Of a stretch of 36,802 nt of DNA, positions 34,046 through 36,802 are shown in pieces. This stretch comes from JADLGF01 sp020849415 (lineage in GTDB: Bacteria; Chloroflexota; Chloroflexia; Thermomicrobiales; UBA6265), in contig JAPXTJ010000013.1 in NCBI GenBank assembly GCA_033812595.1, forward strand, positions 1 through 36,802, in the 5' to 3' direction. Under the pieces are notes generated by a model. The model did not search any database. It saw nothing but the letters and a program-made list of their open reading frames with translations, and was not told the DNA's origin. Within the stretch, counting starts at the first letter, position 1. Each line of letters opens with the position of its first letter. Made by a program: the position numbers and the translations under genes.

Positions 34046-34936
34046 CTAGAGCCGGCGCAGGCGCGGATCGAGCCGATCCCGCAACGCATCGCCAAGCAGA
34101 TTCAACGAAAGAACGACGAAGAAAATGCAGGCGCCAGGCGCGATCACATACCAGGGCGCCTGACGCGGGAACGATTGCGCCTGCTTCAGCATGTTGCCCC
34201 AGGTCGCCGCCGGCGGCTGCACGCCCAACCCGAGGTAGCTCAAGCCGGCCTCGATCAGGATCGCGACCGAAACCGTCAGCGTGATCTGCACCAGAATCGG
34301 GGCGATGCAATTCGGCAGGATGTGCCGGGCCATGACGCGGGTCGGGGTCGCGCCGACCGCCCGGCTCGCCAGCACGAATTCTTCCTCCTTCAGCGTCAAC
34401 ACGCTTCCACGCACGAGGCGGGCGAAGCGCGGGATGAAGATCGCGCCGACCGTGAGCACGATGCTCCGCTGGGAGGCGCCGAGCGCCGCCACCACCAGGA
34501 TCGCGAACAGGATCGAGGGGAAGGCGAGCATTGCGTCCTGGATGCGCATCAGCAGCGAATCGGCCAGACCACCGCGATATCCCGCGACCAACCCAAGCGG
34601 CACGCCGATCAACACCGCCAGCGCCACGCCGCCGATGCTCATGGTCAGTTCGAGCCGGGCGGCATCGACCGCGCGGCTGAAAATGTCCCGGCCGAAATCA
34701 TCGGTGCCGAACAGGTGGGTCCGATTCGGACCGACCAGCGCCGGACCGACCCCAATCTTGTTCGGATCGAACGGCTGCAGAACCGACGGCGCGATCGCCG
34801 CGAGCAATACAAGTCCCAAAACGATCGACGAAAGGAACACCGCGGGATCACGGAAAAACGACCAAAGCTGGCGCCAACGCGATGGTGCAGTGCGCTCGCG
34901 CGGCAGCAGGGCCGATTGGCGGGCAACGGTTGCCAT
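34046..34936 (-). CDS. ABC transporter permease, DppC/OppC type (second cluster)
   Basis: 296 residues. OppC_N segment near the start, then FGTDDFGRDIFSRAVDAARLEL, the DppC/OppC signature. The EAA-type loop is EEFVLASRAVGATPTRVMARH, followed by ILPNCIAPIL. It lies 9 bases after the DppB-type gene. A distinct transporter from that at 25115-26972: the two DppC proteins share only family-level likeness. No ATPase follows it; the next gene is the toroid-like protein. Confidence 0.94.
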   Translation of the reverse strand: MATVARQSALLPRERTAPSRWRQLWSFFRDPAVFLSSIVLGLVLLAAIAPSVLQPFDPNKIGVGPALVGPNRTHLFGTDDFGRDIFSRAVDAARLELTMSIGGVALAVLIGVPLGLVAGYRGGLADSLLMRIQDAMLAFPSILFAILVVAALGASQRSIVLTVGAIFIPRFARLVRGSVLTLKEEEFVLASRAVGATPTRVMARHILPNCIAPILVQITLTVSVAILIEAGLSYLGLGVQPPAATWGNMLKQAQSFPRQAPWYVIAPGACIFFVVLSLNLLGDALRDRLDPRLRRL

Positions 34937-34945
34937 CGATCCCTC

Positions 34946-35911
34946 CTACCGCCCGTAGCTCGCGCGGACGCGCGGATTTAGCCAGCCGTACGCAAGATCG
35001 ACCAGCAGATTGACGAGCACCAGACCGACGGCCACAAACAGCACCGCTGTCTGGACGATCGGGTAGTCGCGGTCGAACACCGCCTGCACGATCAACCAGC
35101 CGACGCCCGACCAACCGAACACCTGCTCGATGATCACCGAGCCGCCAAGCAGCGCACCGATCTCCAGACCGGCGATGGTCAGCACCGGCACCATCGCATT
35201 CCGCATGGCGTGCCCGGTAACGACCCGCTGCGAGCGGAGGCCCTTGGCGCGGGCGGTCCGGATGTAATCCGTGCCCATCACCTCGATCATGTCAGCCCGG
35301 AGAAAGCGCATCAGGGTGGCGGCGAGGTAGACGCCGAGCGTCACCGCCGGCATCACCATGTGCTTCAAAGCCGTCCAGGGATCGTCCAACACCGAAACGT
35401 AGCCGGCCGGCGGCAGCATCTTCCACCGGACGCTGAGCAGGAGAATCAGCGTCAATCCGAGCCAGAAGGAGGGCACCGCCAAGCCGGCGCTGACGAACGC
35501 CATTACGCCGCGATCGACCAGGCTCCCGCGCCGGAGCGCCGCGAGGATCGCCAGCGGCGTGCCGAAGGCGAGCGCCAGGATCATCGAGCCGACGAGGAGT
35601 TGCACCGTGGCGGGAATCTTCTCGGTGATCAGGTCGATCACCGGCCGTCCGCTGCGGTACGACGTGCCGAAATCACCCCGGGCGAGATCACTGAGCCAAT
35701 AGGCGTACTGGACCGGAATGGAACGGTCGAGTTTCATTTCGCTCCGAAGCGCCGCCAGTTTTTCGGCGTTCTCCGGTCTGGCCGCCTCGCGGCCCATCTG
35801 CATGGCGGCTGGATCGCCCGGGGCGATCCGCATCAAACCAAAAACAAGCGCCGATACGATGAAAAGCGTTGGAATCGCTTCCAGCAACCGGCGCGCAGCG
35901 TACCGTCCCAT
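34946..35911 (-). CDS. ABC transporter permease, DppB/OppB type (second cluster)
   Basis: 321 residues. It begins MGRYAARRLLEAIPTLFIV and has the loop IAPGDPAAMQMG typical of DppB/OppB. The EAA-type loop is DYIRTARAKGLRSQRVVTGHA, followed by MRNAMVPVL. It sits between the binding-protein gene (upstream, across a strong hairpin) and its DppC-type partner. Confidence 0.94.
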   Translation of the reverse strand: MGRYAARRLLEAIPTLFIVSALVFGLMRIAPGDPAAMQMGREAARPENAEKLAALRSEMKLDRSIPVQYAYWLSDLARGDFGTSYRSGRPVIDLITEKIPATVQLLVGSMILALAFGTPLAILAALRRGSLVDRGVMAFVSAGLAVPSFWLGLTLILLLSVRWKMLPPAGYVSVLDDPWTALKHMVMPAVTLGVYLAATLMRFLRADMIEVMGTDYIRTARAKGLRSQRVVTGHAMRNAMVPVLTIAGLEIGALLGGSVIIEQVFGWSGVGWLIVQAVFDRDYPIVQTAVLFVAVGLVLVNLLVDLAYGWLNPRVRASYGR

Positions 35912-35922
35912 GTGCCCCTCAC

Positions 35923-35954
35923 GCCGGGAGGAGCGCCACCGCGCTCCTCCCGGC
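35923..35954 (-). other. Intercistronic hairpin between SBP and permease (second cluster)
   Basis: A perfect 14-bp stem (35941-35954 with 35923-35936) with a 4-base loop, and no T-tract. It lies between the binding-protein stop codon (35972) and the DppB start (35911), matching the position of the hairpin at 25020-25077. A role in mRNA stabilisation or partial termination is likely. Confidence 0.7.
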
Positions 35955-35971
35955 TGATCGTGATGTTCTGC

Positions 35972-36802
35972 TTATTCGCCGACGGTCGCGTTGCGCAGGA
36001 GCACCGATCCGAGCGGGTTGATCTCCCAGCCCGAAACGCTCGGCGCGGTCGCTGACGCCTGCGGCGCTTCCTGGATGACGAGGATCGGCAGGTCCGCGAC
36101 GAACTCGTCCTGCAGCTGGTGGTAGAGCTCGGTCCGCTCGGCCTGATCGATCACCTGATTGGTGCGCACGGCGAGATCGCGAGCCGTTTCGTTCGTCCAG
36201 CCGTCGCCGAGGTGCGGCGAAAGCCCGAACGACACGAAGTAGTTCGGATCGGCGAAGCCGGGGAAGACGTTCCAGATCACATCGTACGTGCGGTTGATGT
36301 AGTTATCGAGCCAGACGGAGATCTCCTGCAGCTCGATGTTCAGGGTGATGCCAGCTTCGGCCAGACCCTGCTGCCAGATGGTGGCGGCGCGCTCACCCTC
36401 GCCGAAGCCGCTGATCACGAGCACGGTGAATTCGAGATCGCTGACCCCCGCTTCCTCAAGCAATTCCGCGGCGCGGGCCGGATCGTAGGCGTAACCTTCG
36501 TATTCCTTGTAGGCCCAGCTGTCGCCCGGCACGAACGACCACTTCGGCCGGCCCTGGCCGGAGAAGACGAGGTTCTTGATCGTCTCCTTGTCGAGGCAGT
36601 GGGCGATGGCGTGGCGAACGCGGGCATCGCCTCGAATCGCCTCGTGGTTCTTGCCGAGCAGTTCGAAGATGTGGATGCTGCTGGTCGGCACGATGATCGG
36701 CGTGACCGCATCGGAGCCTTCCAACGGCACCGCCTGCGCCACCGGCAGATCGACGATGCCCTGAATCGCACCGCTCTCGAGGTTGGCGATGGCCGCCTGG
36801 GC
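35972..36802 (-). CDS. Peptide-type ABC substrate-binding protein (5'-truncated by window edge)
   Basis: C-terminal 276 residues of a SBP_bac_5 family protein; the frame stays open to base 36802, so the N-terminus, including any signal peptide, lies outside. Family patterns visible: ALE/NLESGAIQGIVDLPVA, VRHAIAHCLDKETIKNLVFSGQG, KEYEGYAYDPARAAELLEEAG, and the C-terminal LYHQLQDEFVADLPILVIQEA. It is first in the minus-strand ABC cluster. The GTG at 36742 is only an internal start-like codon. Confidence 0.92.
   Translation of the reverse strand, partial: AQAAIANLESGAIQGIVDLPVAQAVPLEGSDAVTPIIVPTSSIHIFELLGKNHEAIRGDARVRHAIAHCLDKETIKNLVFSGQGRPKWSFVPGDSWAYKEYEGYAYDPARAAELLEEAGVSDLEFTVLVISGFGEGERAATIWQQGLAEAGITLNIELQEISVWLDNYINRTYDVIWNVFPGFADPNYFVSFGLSPHLGDGWTNETARDLAVRTNQVIDQAERTELYHQLQDEFVADLPILVIQEAPQASATAPSVSGWEINPLGSVLLRNATVGE

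Overview
This window looks like chromosomal DNA from a GC-rich Chloroflexota bacterium, probably of the class Thermomicrobia (Sphaerobacter/Thermomicrobiales-like). That placement is an inference from high GC, the gene families, Thermomicrobia-style signal peptides followed by Ala/Thr/Pro-rich stretches, and a large DNRLRE-type secreted protein. No rRNA, tRNA, phage, transposase or CRISPR array was found.

Layout. (1) 1-1844: the 3' part of a lon protease gene, closed by a strong terminator and followed by a short inverted-repeat element. (2) 2110-4554, minus strand: an MFS exporter and an M50 membrane metalloprotease. (3) 4755-11168, minus strand: a 2137-residue secreted multidomain protein (M23-like, fibronectin III-like, five Ig-like repeats, a double-psi-barrel-like insert, ten more Ig-like repeats, an acidic linker, a DNRLRE domain). 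(4) 11633-14311: a Tat-exported rhodanese-like protein, a divergent HtrA-like protein that has lost its catalytic triad, and a secreted SIMPL protein. (5) 14503-17721: an ECF sigma/anti-sigma pair, a 660-base gap holding a near-consensus promoter with an operator-like palindrome, and an unknown membrane protein with an acidic tail. (6) 17718-21786: a fumarylacetoacetase-family hydrolase, a DUF1786 protein, pyruvate kinase and a small unknown protein. (7) 21843-32896, plus strand: a scavenging region with an M20 amidohydrolase, a peptide-type ABC transporter (binding protein and two permeases, no ATPase), an M19 dipeptidase, an M32 carboxypeptidase, an aldo/keto reductase, an amidohydrolase and a GNAT acetyltransferase. 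(8) 32989-36802, minus strand: a second peptide-type ABC cluster (5'-truncated binding protein and two permeases) that ends in an unknown, probably alpha-helical toroid protein.

How the genes work together. Regions 7 and 8 suggest uptake of peptides or amide compounds by two importers, followed by cytoplasmic hydrolysis by dipeptidase, carboxypeptidase and amidase enzymes. Regions 3-5 are devoted to the cell envelope: a giant exported protein, two exported proteins with altered active sites, and a membrane-sensing sigma/anti-sigma switch. The most unusual items are the HtrA pseudoprotease, the giant modular protein, the operator-covered promoter at 16277-16319, two MITE-like inverted-repeat elements, and the hairpins that separate binding-protein from permease genes in both ABC clusters.
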